64,000 nt of DNA, taken from positions 109,969 to 173,968 of the forward strand of contig NZ_JAAALB010000011.1 in assembly GCF_009905545.1 (NCBI RefSeq), read 5' to 3'. This DNA comes from Cellulophaga sp. BC115SP (GTDB lineage Bacteria; Bacteroidota; Bacteroidia; Cytophagales; Spirosomataceae). This document shows, piece by piece, positions 63,903 to 64,000 of this stretch. Position numbers and translations under genes: made by a program. How positions within the stretch are numbered: position 1 is the stretch's first letter; each line of letters opens with the position of its first letter. The notes beneath the pieces are model-generated. The model worked only from the letters and a program-made list of their open reading frames with translations. It was not told the origin of the DNA and did no database searches.

Positions 63903-64000
63903 GATACTATATTTCGAATGAAACTACTATACCCAGCTTTTTTAAGTAGGCATATTTTTTTGATAATGAGACATTTGCATTTTTATCCATCTTAAAAAGC

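Overview
The window looks like a chromosomal segment of an AT-rich member of the Bacteroidota, most likely class Cytophagia. The evidence is a SusC/SusD pair with a ROK regulator, FG-GAP/UnbV surface proteins, GH29 and GH97 glycosidases, many lipoproteins and outer-membrane barrels, a menaquinone pathway, and promoter boxes of the Bacteroidota type (TTG, about 20 bp, TAnnTTTG) instead of -35/-10 boxes. No rRNA, tRNA, CRISPR array or intact insertion sequence was seen. Genus cannot be fixed from the sequence; a Flectobacillus/Arcicella-like cytophagale is a guess.

Layout. 0-3.5 kb: the 3' part of an SGNH esterase, a zinc-knuckle/PLD-like protein, and an accessory pocket with two adjacent MITE-like elements. 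3.5-10.1 kb (minus strand): a LytS-type histidine kinase, a surface metallopeptidase/beta-propeller/beta-barrel protein, a conserved unknown, MenE and a Rieske lipoprotein. 10.7-21.1 kb (plus): DUF2452, MenB, EVE protein, a secreted unknown, an rRNA-type methyltransferase, a TPR lipoprotein, then thrS-infC-rpmI-rplT. 21.1-27.2 kb: nuclease-inhibitor-like protein, cysteine desulfurase, small unknowns, and a desaturase that closely resembles eukaryotic dihydroceramide desaturase. 27.4-31.2 kb: GH29 fucosidase, an Asp-box protein, a cupin and a YdeI-like protein.

31.3-41.4 kb (minus) is one operon of three exported proteins: an outer-membrane barrel, a giant protein of about 2050 residues and a five-module FN3 protein. 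It is the largest block without a recognised function. 41.7-45.2 kb: GH97 glycosidase, an orphan NarL-type response regulator and a HAD phosphatase. 45.5-50.2 kb: a polysaccharide ABC exporter (permease and ATPase, stop/start overlapped) with two GT2 glycosyltransferases, bracketed by inverted copies of a structured repeat. 50.5-63.7 kb: a glycan-use locus of SusC, SusD, an FG-GAP/UnbV protein, a vanadium haloperoxidase/PAP2-type protein and a second GH29 fucosidase on the minus strand, with a ROK regulator divergent from susC.

A second layer is a set of short repeats between genes: a roughly 160-bp three-hairpin element (three copies), an identical 23-bp palindrome (three copies), a terminator-linked repeat near the fucosidase genes, and the two MITE-like elements at 2.7-3.0 kb. 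These, the DES1-like desaturase and the giant-protein operon are the most unusual contents.
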